NCBI GenBank assembly: GCA_025999735.1
Contig: BNXR01000073.1
Span: 1 to 9,866 of the forward strand
Direction of reading: 5' to 3'
Length of the DNA: 9,866 nt
Origin: Bacteroidia bacterium
Lineage (GTDB): Bacteria; Bacteroidota; Bacteroidia; Bacteroidales; Marinifilaceae
A program made the translations under genes and the position numbers. This document shows, in pieces, positions 1-6,480 of this stretch; position 1 is the first letter of the stretch; every line of letters starts with the position of its first letter. The notes below the pieces were generated by a model, which made no database searches, was not told the DNA's origin, and worked only from the letters and a program-made list of their open reading frames with translations.

Positions 1-719
1 TAGCCATGATGGTAGAGAGTACCACGTGCAAGGACGTAACAGCCGCGTTGCAGTTGTTCGCTAAAGAGGAGTTAGACAAAATAAAAAGTATCAGTTGCGA
101 CATGAGTCCAACTTATTTGAAAGCGTGTAAAGACGTGCTACCCAAGGCAGACAGGGTCATAGATAAATTCCACGTGATGCAATATGTTTATGATGCAGTA
201 GAAGCAGTGAGGCTTCGCATGAAAAGAGACCTGATGAAAAAACTCTCAAAAGGCAAAAAGAAAACAGATAAAGACAAAGAAATACTATCTGAAATCGAAC
301 AACTTAGACGTTGCCACCACCGCCTAAGCCAATCACAAAATAAATGGAGTGAGAATGGGAAAATACGTATCTATCAGTTGTTTGAAAAGTATCCCGACTT
401 AAAAACAGCATATGACCTTTCGCAGGAACTCAAGAGGTGGTACGACCTTGAGAATGCGCAAAAGAAACACCGAATATACATCGAAAGAGACCTGCAAGGA
501 TGGTATTATAAAGTAGAAGATACAAAAATAGAGGAGCTACAGGGGGTCGTAAAGATGATAGATAAACATGAAACAGAGATTATTAACTTCTTTGATAGGG
601 GACATACCAATGCAAAAGCGGAAAGACTAAACGGGAAAATTCAACGATTTGTTACAAATAATTATGGCATGAAAGACAAAGATTTTGCACTATACAGAAT
701 TGCGGGATATTTTTCATAG
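1..719 (+). CDS. ISL3-like (DDE_Tnp_ISL3 type) transposase, 5' end outside window
   Basis: This is the C-terminal portion of a DDE transposase that would cut and rejoin the ends of its IS. The frame is open back to the window edge, so the ATG at position 6 is an internal methionine and the gene starts upstream. Counting from that methionine, visible family landmarks are the C-D-M-S-P-T-Y block with Asp32, the R-V-I-D-K-F-H-V block at about residues 50-57, a lysine-rich insertion at 75-95, and the C-terminal N-A-K-A-E-R-L-N-G-K-I block with Glu206 as the likely catalytic glutamate, followed by the usual Y-G-M-K-D-K-D-F region. The N-terminal zinc-ribbon and helix-turn-helix part is not in the window. 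It converges on, and overlaps by 58 bases, the frame of the RhuM gene it truncated. Family assignment rests on motif memory; the exact subgroup (for example ISAon1-like) is uncertain. Confidence 0.85.
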   Translation, partial: AMMVESTTCKDVTAALQLFAKEELDKIKSISCDMSPTYLKACKDVLPKADRVIDKFHVMQYVYDAVEAVRLRMKRDLMKKLSKGKKKTDKDKEILSEIEQLRRCHHRLSQSQNKWSENGKIRIYQLFEKYPDLKTAYDLSQELKRWYDLENAQKKHRIYIERDLQGWYYKVEDTKIEELQGVVKMIDKHETEIINFFDRGHTNAKAERLNGKIQRFVTNNYGMKDKDFALYRIAGYFS

Positions 720-745
720 CACCGGAAAAAAATAATTAACCACAA
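1..745 (+). mobile_element. Right-hand part of an ISL3-like insertion sequence
   Basis: This stretch holds the 3' part of an IS transposase (stop at 717-719) plus a short AT-rich tail that runs into the 3' end of a RhuM-family gene read from the other strand. The right boundary is set by protein similarity: the RhuM reading frame keeps family-like sequence through S-S-Y-P-I-L, whose codons end near position 743, and then becomes unrelated sequence antisense to the transposase. The IS edge is therefore about 740-748. The left end lies outside the window, so neither the terminal inverted repeats nor the target duplication can be confirmed. By-eye GC is about 38 percent, lower than in the efflux operon. 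Confidence 0.75.
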
Positions 746-1972
746 TATTGGATACGAAGATAAATCCAAAAAACTATCCAAAAACAGTGCCCAATCCTCC
801 ATAGTGGTCGTGATTTTGCGTTTTGCACGATTTTCCGCCAAATCCAAATAAGCCGACACTATCTGGTTTAATTCCTTGATATGCGCTTCTGACAAGTAGT
901 TTTTAGCAATAGCCACATCCGATTTCATAATTTTCCCTTCGGGGGCTAATTTCCAATTTGTCAGTCCCATATTGATTTTACTCGCATCAACGTGGGTGTA
1001 AATGATTTCAGCCGCCGTTTGTCCAGTAATCGCCCAATGCAGTTTATTTTGCACTTTGGCATAGAAATTTCGGGTCACAAAGGAATCTTTTTGATAATCG
1101 TCAGCCGTAGCGTAAATGTCCGTAACTTTTTGATACAACATTCGTTCAGAGGTGCGAATATCGCGGATGCGCTCTAGTACCAAATCGAAATGTTCCTTAC
1201 TCCACCGGTCGCCTTTCTTGAATCGCTCATCGTCCATCACAAAGCCTTTGCGGATAATTTCACTCAATACTTGTGTAGCCCAAATGCGAAACTGGGTCGC
1301 TTTTGTGGAATTGACACGATAGCCAACAGCGATGATGGCATCCAAGTTGTAAAACATGGTATCGTATCTTTTTCCATCGTCGGCAGTTATCCAAATTCTT
1401 TGGATAACTGAATATTTATTTAGCTCTCCTGACTCGAAAATTTGTTGTAAATGATAGCTGATTGTACGCACATCTACACTGAAAATCTCCCCCATACGCC
1501 TCTGGGTAGTCCAAAAGGTATCGCCATCGTAAGTGAGCTCTACGTGTAACTTCCCATCAGGGTCTGAATAAAAAACAATATCGCTATTCTCCTGTATAGC
1601 AATTGATTGGTTTAATTTATTTTCTGATATACGTTCGGCTGCCCAGATACGAAAAGGGGTAATCTGCTGGGATTTAACTCGGTAGCCGATGGAAATAATA
1701 ACATCCAAATTATAGTGGTTGGTTGGCTTGGTAGAAAAATCGGAATTTCCGATTTTTCTCGTCGCTTTTTCTTTCTCAAATCCTCCTTCTTTGAATATAT
1801 TCAAGATATGTTCATTGATGGTTGCCCTTGATTTTCCAAAAAGCAGGGACATTTGCTCAATATTCAACCAAACGGTATCGTCTTCCAAACGAACATCAAT
1901 ATTGGTTACTCCATTATCGTACTGATATAGAACAAAATGGCTGTCTGTTGCGTGTAAGTTTATGTTGTCCAT
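662..1972 (-). CDS. RhuM-family protein with duplicated N-terminal module, 3' end replaced by IS
   Basis: 436-residue frame of the virulence RhuM family, named after a Salmonella pathogenicity-island protein; the biochemical role is unknown, and the N-terminal part resembles DNA-binding modules of phage Bro/KilA-N-type proteins. Two copies of the module are present: residues about 23-115 and 140-243, with Y-N-L-D-V-I-I-S-I-G-Y-R-V at 87-99 and Y-N-L-D-A-I-I-A-V-G-Y-R-V at 208-220, each followed by F-R-I-W-A. The family C-domain follows, with G-F-V-M-D-D-E-R at 243-250 and N-K-L-H-W-A-I-T-G-Q-T-A-A-E-I at 309-323. From about residue 411 the protein is encoded by the complement of the IS, so roughly the last 60 native residues are lost. 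The ATG at 1972 is supported by a TAATTTTG box about 30 bases upstream. The product could be a truncated but stable protein or a pseudogene. Confidence 0.85.
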   Translation of the reverse strand: MDNINLHATDSHFVLYQYDNGVTNIDVRLEDDTVWLNIEQMSLLFGKSRATINEHILNIFKEGGFEKEKATRKIGNSDFSTKPTNHYNLDVIISIGYRVKSQQITPFRIWAAERISENKLNQSIAIQENSDIVFYSDPDGKLHVELTYDGDTFWTTQRRMGEIFSVDVRTISYHLQQIFESGELNKYSVIQRIWITADDGKRYDTMFYNLDAIIAVGYRVNSTKATQFRIWATQVLSEIIRKGFVMDDERFKKGDRWSKEHFDLVLERIRDIRTSERMLYQKVTDIYATADDYQKDSFVTRNFYAKVQNKLHWAITGQTAAEIIYTHVDASKINMGLTNWKLAPEGKIMKSDVAIAKNYLSEAHIKELNQIVSAYLDLAENRAKRKITTTMEDWALFLDSFLDLSSYPILWLIIFFRCYEKYPAILYSAKSLSFMP

Positions 1973-2000
1973 AATGGTAATTATTGATTCTAATTTGCTC

Positions 2001-2008
2001 CAAAATTA
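2001..2008 (-). promoter_or_regulatory. Candidate promoter -7 box for the first RhuM gene
   Basis: On the minus strand this reads TAATTTTG, an exact match to the Bacteroidota -7 consensus TAnnTTTG. It lies 28 bases before the ATG at 1972. I do not see a convincing TTTG box at the usual 19-21 base spacing upstream, so the match stands on the -7 element and its position only. Confidence 0.45.
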
Positions 2009-2040
2009 CTCATTTTTCTGATTATTCTTATCTATTTTTC

Positions 2041-2062
2041 TGTATTTCCTTAGCGGAATACA
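2041..2062. repeat. Inverted repeat in the divergent control region
   Basis: TGTATTTCC (2041-2049) and GGAATACA (2055-2062) pair over eight base pairs with one bulged T and a five-base loop. No T-run follows on the + strand, so it is not an obvious terminator. It lies between the RhuM promoter box and the efflux promoter box and could be an operator; this is inference. Confidence 0.35.
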
Positions 2063-2134
2063 ATAAATATATTCACCACTATATACTCTATAAACTTTTC
2101 TACCCTAAATTTGTCTTAATTATCGCTTGTCGTA

Positions 2135-2151
2135 ATGTTAAAACATGTTTT
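2135..2151. promoter_or_regulatory. Overlapping palindromes upstream of efflux operon, possible operator
   Basis: ATGTT-AA-AACAT (2135-2146) overlaps the perfect 12-base palindrome AAAACATGTTTT (2140-2151), giving three half-sites of the ATGTT type in 17 bases. The cluster ends 27 bases before the TACTTTTG box, about where a -33 element or an upstream regulator would sit. Short palindromes are common in AT-rich DNA, so position is the main argument. Confidence 0.35.
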
Positions 2152-2178
2152 TTTCACGCCAATGCCAGAACAAAGTAT

Positions 2179-2186
2179 TACTTTTG
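2179..2186 (+). promoter_or_regulatory. Candidate promoter -7 box for the efflux operon
   Basis: TACTTTTG fits the Bacteroidota consensus TAnnTTTG. Transcription would start near 2193, giving a leader of about 50 bases before the adaptor ATG at 2244. A T-rich stretch around 2148-2154 is near the expected -33 position but does not contain TTTG. Confidence 0.5.
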
Positions 2187-2243
2187 GACTTTGAAAATAA
2201 AAAAGACAATATATAAATCAAATCATTTTGAAAATCAATTAAT

Positions 2244-3302
2244 ATGAGACAGACATATTTAATGCTGCCAGTCCTTTTCACAGGAATGTTTATTTTTGCT
2301 TGTAGTGGCAACCGTTCTAATTCCAATGTCGATACAACCACGCCTGTGTGGATTGAAGATGCCACCCGCCGGGTTATTGAAGAATGTATCACCGCTACCG
2401 GTACCGCGAAGGCCACAAAGACTGTGGAGTTGAAATCGGAAATTGTCGGACAATACGTGTTGCAGACAAACCCTAAAACCGGTCGCCCGTATCAGTTAGG
2501 AGACATCGTGGAACAGGGAGCCGTTGTCGTGAAAATTTCCAACCGTGAATACGAAAACGGCATCCAGTTGGAAAGCAAAAAACTGCAAGTACAAATCACC
2601 GAAAAAGAATGGGAAGGTCATAAATCCCTGTTAGTTAAAGGTGGTAGCACGCAGAAAGACATTAATAACGCGGAATCTGCCTATATTAACGCAAAATTAG
2701 CACTCGAAACAGCCTATATTAGCTTGGGCAAAATGAGAGTCAACGCGCCCTACAAAGGAGTGCTCGTGAATTTGCCCTATTATACACCTAACGTCGAATT
2801 GGCCTCCGGCTCCGTCATAGCAGGCGTAATGGACTACAGCAAAATGTACCTCGAAACACAATTCCCCGAAAATGCAATAGACAAATTAACGGTGGGTCAA
2901 AATGTATATATCACAAACTACAACATCAAATCTGACACCCTAAAAGGGAAGCTGACACAGTTATCTCCCGCCATCAACGAGTCTACACGTACATTCACAG
3001 GTTTCATTACCATCGAAAACCCTGAACTGAAACTACGACCCGGCATGTTTGCAAAAGCAGACATCGTCACGACACACAAAGAAAATATCCTCGCCGTGAA
3101 GAAAGACGCTGTCGTAAACCGCCGAGGCAGCAAGATGCTCTATACCATTGAACGTTCGACAGCCTCCGAAAAAGTAGTCAAAACAGGCATTAGCGATGCT
3201 CAATATATCGAGATAATAAGTGGCATCACAGAAAGTGACAAAATCGTGACCAAAGGCTACGAATGGCTTAGAGAAGGTAGCCGCGTGAAAGTGATGAGGT
3301 AA
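2244..3302 (+). CDS. RND efflux periplasmic adaptor (membrane fusion lipoprotein)
   Basis: 352-residue membrane fusion protein that bridges an inner-membrane RND pump to an outer-membrane channel. The N-terminus is a lipoprotein signal: positive start, hydrophobic core and the lipobox I-F-A-C with Cys20, so the mature protein should be lipid-anchored on the periplasmic side. A biotinyl-lipoyl-like half follows at about residues 80-110 (D-I-V-E-Q-G-A-V-V-V-K-I), then a short alpha hairpin (about 110-160), the second lipoyl half (M-R-V-N-A-P-Y-K-G-V-L near 165-175), a beta-barrel domain ending in L-R-P-G-M-F-A-K-A-D-I near 265, and the C-terminal proximal domain with G-I-T-E-S-D-K-I-V-T-K-G. 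It precedes the pump gene by 10 bases in one operon. Family and role are clear; the substrate is not. No Shine-Dalgarno is visible, which is common in this phylum. Confidence 0.93.
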   Translation: MRQTYLMLPVLFTGMFIFACSGNRSNSNVDTTTPVWIEDATRRVIEECITATGTAKATKTVELKSEIVGQYVLQTNPKTGRPYQLGDIVEQGAVVVKISNREYENGIQLESKKLQVQITEKEWEGHKSLLVKGGSTQKDINNAESAYINAKLALETAYISLGKMRVNAPYKGVLVNLPYYTPNVELASGSVIAGVMDYSKMYLETQFPENAIDKLTVGQNVYITNYNIKSDTLKGKLTQLSPAINESTRTFTGFITIENPELKLRPGMFAKADIVTTHKENILAVKKDAVVNRRGSKMLYTIERSTASEKVVKTGISDAQYIEIISGITESDKIVTKGYEWLREGSRVKVMR

Positions 3303-3307
3303 AAGGA
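3303..3307 (+). promoter_or_regulatory. Ribosome binding site of the RND pump
   Basis: AAGGA begins immediately after the adaptor stop codon and lies five bases before the pump ATG at 3313. It is one of the few clear Shine-Dalgarno sequences in the window, fixes the pump start and supports coupled translation of adaptor and pump. Confidence 0.6.
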
Positions 3308-3312
3308 ATTTT

Positions 3313-6300
3313 ATGAACCAGATAACAAAATTTGCGGTAAAATATCCGGTAACGGTATTGATGCTCACGTTGGCAATCTGTTTGTTGGGAATGATATCCT
3401 ACAACAAATTGGGCACGGATTTATTCCCCGACATGAAGAACCCTGCCTTGTACATTGAATTGCAGGCCGGCGAACGACCACCCGAAGAAATGGAAAAGCA
3501 GTTCGTCAAGAACATCGAAGCCCTTGCTGCCCGCCAAGACGGTGTGAAGCAGGTATCTTCCTCTACCAGCGTCGGGACATCGCGGATTACAGTGGAGTAC
3601 GATTGGAAGCAGGACATGGATGCCGCCTTCTTGGACTTGCAGAGGGGACTGTCAACCATTGGTCGCAGCACGGAGATCACCACCTTGAATGTGGTGCGCT
3701 ACGACATAAACGCCAAACCTGTCGTTACCATCTCGCTGACACACAAGGATATAACCGACATGAACGAACTGCGAAAGGTGGCGGAAAACTATATGCGCAG
3801 TGAGTTAGTACGCATCGATGGTGTGGCAGACATTCAACTGAACGGTCCGGAAGAGGCGATTGTGGAAGTGAAGACCGACCCTTACCTGCTGGAAGCGTAC
3901 AACCTGACTGTGGATGTTGTGGCGACGAAGATAGGAAGCCTGCTGCGAAACGTTTCCGGCGGTACGATTACCAATGAGGACATCCGCTATACCGTCAAGG
4001 GCGTGAACATCATCAAAAGCCTGGAGGACATCGGCAACATCATCGTCGCTTTCAAGGAAGTTCCCCTTGACGCGGCTCAAGCCAATAGCGGTCAGTCGAA
4101 TACCAAAGCCCCTATTTATCTGAAAGATGTGGCAGCAGTGGCGTTTGCGAACGAGGAGCCGAACAATATTACACGCTTTGATGGACAGCGTTGCATCGGT
4201 ATCAGCGTTTACAAAGAAAATAAATACAACACCGTCCAAGTGGTGGAAAACTTGAATGTGAAATTGGAAGAACTGCATAAAAGTATGCCGGGGTATACCT
4301 TTGAAGTGATTGAAAATCAGGGAGAATTTATCAATGCCTCTATCAGTGAGGTAAAAGATTCCGCCATATTGGGTATCATCTTGGCTGTGATTGTGTTATA
4401 CTTTTTCCTGCGTAGAGTCAATACCACCTTGATAGTCAGCCTTTCCATACCCATTTCGATTATTGCCACCTTTAACCTGATGTATTTTAATGGCTTAACG
4501 ATTAATATCATGACTTTGGGCGGTTTGGCATTAGGAGCGGGCATGTTGATAGACAATTCTATCGTTGTGGTGGAAAACATTTTCCGCAACCTTGAAACGG
4601 GTATGTCGCCCAAAGATGCGTCCGTCAGGGGTACATCAGAGGTGGGGGGTGCAATTGTGTCTTCCACGCTGACGACGATTGTGGTGTTCCTGCCGATTGT
4701 ATATGTACAAGGTGCAGCAGGTGAACTGTTTAAAGATCAGGCTTGGACGGTTACGTTTTCCCTGTTATCCTCCCTGTTTGTGGCGGTGCTGTTGATACCG
4801 ATGCTGGCGAGTCAGATTTTGAAGAACAGCTCAAAAAGTACGCAATCTTTGCAAATTAAAGGTTACGGCAACTTTGTGGGCAAATTGTTAGACCATCGTA
4901 AAGGGGTGATAATAACTGCGTTTCTGCTGACTGTCGCCACTTATGCGTTGATACCGTTCTTGGGAATGGAGTTTATGCCGAAAGCGGAGAGCACCGAGTT
5001 CAGTGTCAAGATTACGATGGACCCCGGTACACGCTTGCAGGCGACCGACCTTGCTGCATCTTCCATTGATGGCATGATACGAGACCTTGCTGGCGAGGAT
5101 TTGGAATGGATATACACGCTGACAGGTCCCTCGAATACGGAAACGGAGATTACCGCCAAAGCAGAGGAGGAAAACCAGTCAGAGTTGAAAGTGAAATTGA
5201 AGAAAGGGGCAACGATGGATGCGGATGCTATTATAGCGGCTATGCTCGCGAGTGCACAATTACCGGAAGGAGTGGAGATTTCGTATGAAAAAGAACAGTC
5301 CGCTTTGCAAGATGCCTTAGGCATTGAGGGAGCACCGGTGAGCGTGGAAATAAAAGGTGACGAAATCGAAATCTTAGACCAGCTCTCGCACGAGTTGAAG
5401 GACAAAATGGTGCTCATGTCCGGTCTTTTTGACCTCAAAACATCAATGGAAAAGGGTGCTCCGGAGGTAAACATCTCGATAGACCGCTTGCGTAGTGGTA
5501 TCTACGGCATAAACATTGCAACGGTAGCACAGCAAGTGAGCGAGAAATTAGGTGGCAAAAATGCCGGCTCATTCGATTATAGCGGCGAACCGGTAAATAT
5601 TGAAATCAAAGTGCCTGAAATATCCCTGAGTGAGCTGAACAACATTGAAATCCTACAAGGCGACAAGTCATACCGTTTGGGCGAAATTGCGGACGTGTCC
5701 ATCGAACGGGCACCACGAGAAATCCTACGAAGCAACCAAAACAGGGTAGCAAACGTAACGGCCATGTTAGACAAATCACACTCCCTGAGCACGGTGACTC
5801 CCGCCATCCTTTCTGCTTTGAACGAAATAGAGTTCCCCGCCAAGTACTCGGCAAAAATCACCGGCGAGGAAGAAAAACGGGCGGAATCGTTCGGTGGACT
5901 GGGTATGGCGTTAATCTTGTCGATACTGCTGGTATATATGGTCATGGCGGCACAATTTGAATCCCTGCTCCATCCGTTCACGATAATCTTGTCGATACCC
6001 TTAGCGGGAGTAGGTGCGATATTGGCGTTCCTCATAACCGACACGACGTTGAACATGATGGCTTTCATTGGCATCATCATGCTGGCGGGTATAGCGGTGA
6101 ATAGTGCCATCATCTTTGTTGATAGAATTAACCAACTGAAAGGAGATGGTATAGAATTGCGGGAAGCGGTCATGATGGCAGCACAGCAGCGTATCCGTCC
6201 CATCATCATGACGAGTTCTACGACGATATTAGCTTTGTTGCCGATGTGTTTTGGCTTTGGTGAGGGTGCCTCGTTGCGTTCGCCGATGGCCTTGGCGGTG

Positions 6301-6387
6301 ATTGGTGGCTTGCTGACCTCTACGTTGCTAACCCTCGTGATTATTCCCTGCGTTTATTATGTGTTCGACAGAAAGAAATCGCGATGA
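3313..6387 (+). CDS. RND efflux transporter permease (AcrB/HAE-like inner-membrane pump)
   Basis: 1024-residue resistance-nodulation-division pump, close to the roughly 1030-1050 typical of AcrB-type proteins and with no visible break. It should be a proton-driven trimeric exporter working with the adaptor encoded just upstream. TM1 is at about residues 8-30, followed by the first periplasmic porter domain (L-F-P-D-M-K-N-P motif). A central membrane block at about 345-500 includes G-A-G-M-L-I-D-N-S-I-V-V-V-E-N-I, where Asp414 matches the first of AcrB's paired relay aspartates and the second is Asn415. The second periplasmic half runs about 555-855. The last TM block contains G-I-A-V-N-S-A-I-I-F-V-D, with Val929 where AcrB has the relay lysine. 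These substitutions occur in related non-AcrB RND groups, so they look like subfamily features, not damage. Substrate is unknown: drugs, bile-type detergents or lipids are all possible. Confidence 0.95.
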   Translation: MNQITKFAVKYPVTVLMLTLAICLLGMISYNKLGTDLFPDMKNPALYIELQAGERPPEEMEKQFVKNIEALAARQDGVKQVSSSTSVGTSRITVEYDWKQDMDAAFLDLQRGLSTIGRSTEITTLNVVRYDINAKPVVTISLTHKDITDMNELRKVAENYMRSELVRIDGVADIQLNGPEEAIVEVKTDPYLLEAYNLTVDVVATKIGSLLRNVSGGTITNEDIRYTVKGVNIIKSLEDIGNIIVAFKEVPLDAAQANSGQSNTKAPIYLKDVAAVAFANEEPNNITRFDGQRCIGISVYKENKYNTVQVVENLNVKLEELHKSMPGYTFEVIENQGEFINASISEVKDSAILGIILAVIVLYFFLRRVNTTLIVSLSIPISIIATFNLMYFNGLTINIMTLGGLALGAGMLIDNSIVVVENIFRNLETGMSPKDASVRGTSEVGGAIVSSTLTTIVVFLPIVYVQGAAGELFKDQAWTVTFSLLSSLFVAVLLIPMLASQILKNSSKSTQSLQIKGYGNFVGKLLDHRKGVIITAFLLTVATYALIPFLGMEFMPKAESTEFSVKITMDPGTRLQATDLAASSIDGMIRDLAGEDLEWIYTLTGPSNTETEITAKAEEENQSELKVKLKKGATMDADAIIAAMLASAQLPEGVEISYEKEQSALQDALGIEGAPVSVEIKGDEIEILDQLSHELKDKMVLMSGLFDLKTSMEKGAPEVNISIDRLRSGIYGINIATVAQQVSEKLGGKNAGSFDYSGEPVNIEIKVPEISLSELNNIEILQGDKSYRLGEIADVSIERAPREILRSNQNRVANVTAMLDKSHSLSTVTPAILSALNEIEFPAKYSAKITGEEEKRAESFGGLGMALILSILLVYMVMAAQFESLLHPFTIILSIPLAGVGAILAFLITDTTLNMMAFIGIIMLAGIAVNSAIIFVDRINQLKGDGIELREAVMMAAQQRIRPIIMTSSTTILALLPMCFGFGEGASLRSPMALAVIGGLLTSTLLTLVIIPCVYYVFDRKKSR

Positions 6388-6464
6388 GGTTTTCACGAGG
6401 TATGCAGGTTGTAATGTTCCTATTCGCGTTCTACCTGCCTATTATCTTCGGTTTGAACTATTAA
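6384..6464 (+). pseudogene. 26-codon signal-peptide-like ORF, possible stub of an outer-membrane efflux channel gene
   Basis: An ATG overlaps the pump stop as ATGA, the usual sign of translational coupling in an operon. It opens 26 codons reading M-R-F-S-R-G-M-Q, then a strongly hydrophobic run V-V-M-F-L-F-A-F-Y-L-P-I-I-F-G, then L-N-Y-stop. This has the charge and hydrophobic layout of an export signal, and a TolC/OprM-type channel gene is the expected third member of an adaptor-pump operon. The stop codon falls inside the inverted repeat at 6456-6480. I infer a channel gene cut off after its signal sequence. Against this, part of the ORF also overlaps the 16-base repeat shared with the tsaD 3' end, so it may be a chance frame. 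Confidence 0.3.
6390..6405. repeat. Direct repeat copy 1 flanking the second RhuM gene
   Basis: TTTTCACGAGGTATGC matches the sequence at 7583-7598 in 15 of 16 positions, same orientation. The two copies bracket a 1177-base block that holds the second RhuM gene. Read on the minus strand in the phase used by tsaD, this copy also gives H-T-S-stop (TGA instead of TAA). Confidence 0.5.
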
Positions 6465-6480
6465 GTATTTCTTAATAGTT
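6456..6480. terminator. Perfect 10-base inverted repeat at convergent gene ends, possible bidirectional terminator
   Basis: AACTATTAAG (6456-6465) and CTTAATAGTT (6471-6480) are exact reverse complements around a five-base loop. The hairpin sits where the efflux operon (+) and the second RhuM gene (-) converge, as expected of a shared terminator. It is AT-rich and lacks a T-run on either side, so termination is unproven. Both arms encode Asn-Tyr-stop: one ends the signal-like ORF, the other ends RhuM. Confidence 0.45.

Noticed and set aside
6..719. Transposase as a complete 237-residue gene starting at position 6
   Set aside because: The frame is open to the window edge and the protein lacks the N-terminal binding domain and first catalytic block expected of ISL3-type transposases, so the gene starts upstream.
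1984..2247. 87-codon + strand reading frame across the divergent control region
   Set aside because: It lacks a recognisable domain, runs through both promoter-like elements and palindromes, and overlaps the adaptor start; composition fits AT-rich noncoding DNA.
3805..5474. Long minus-strand reading frames inside the pump gene (for example 3805-4278 and 4941-5474)
   Set aside because: They are antisense to a conserved full-length RND gene, show no recognisable domains, and have compositions typical of shadow frames.
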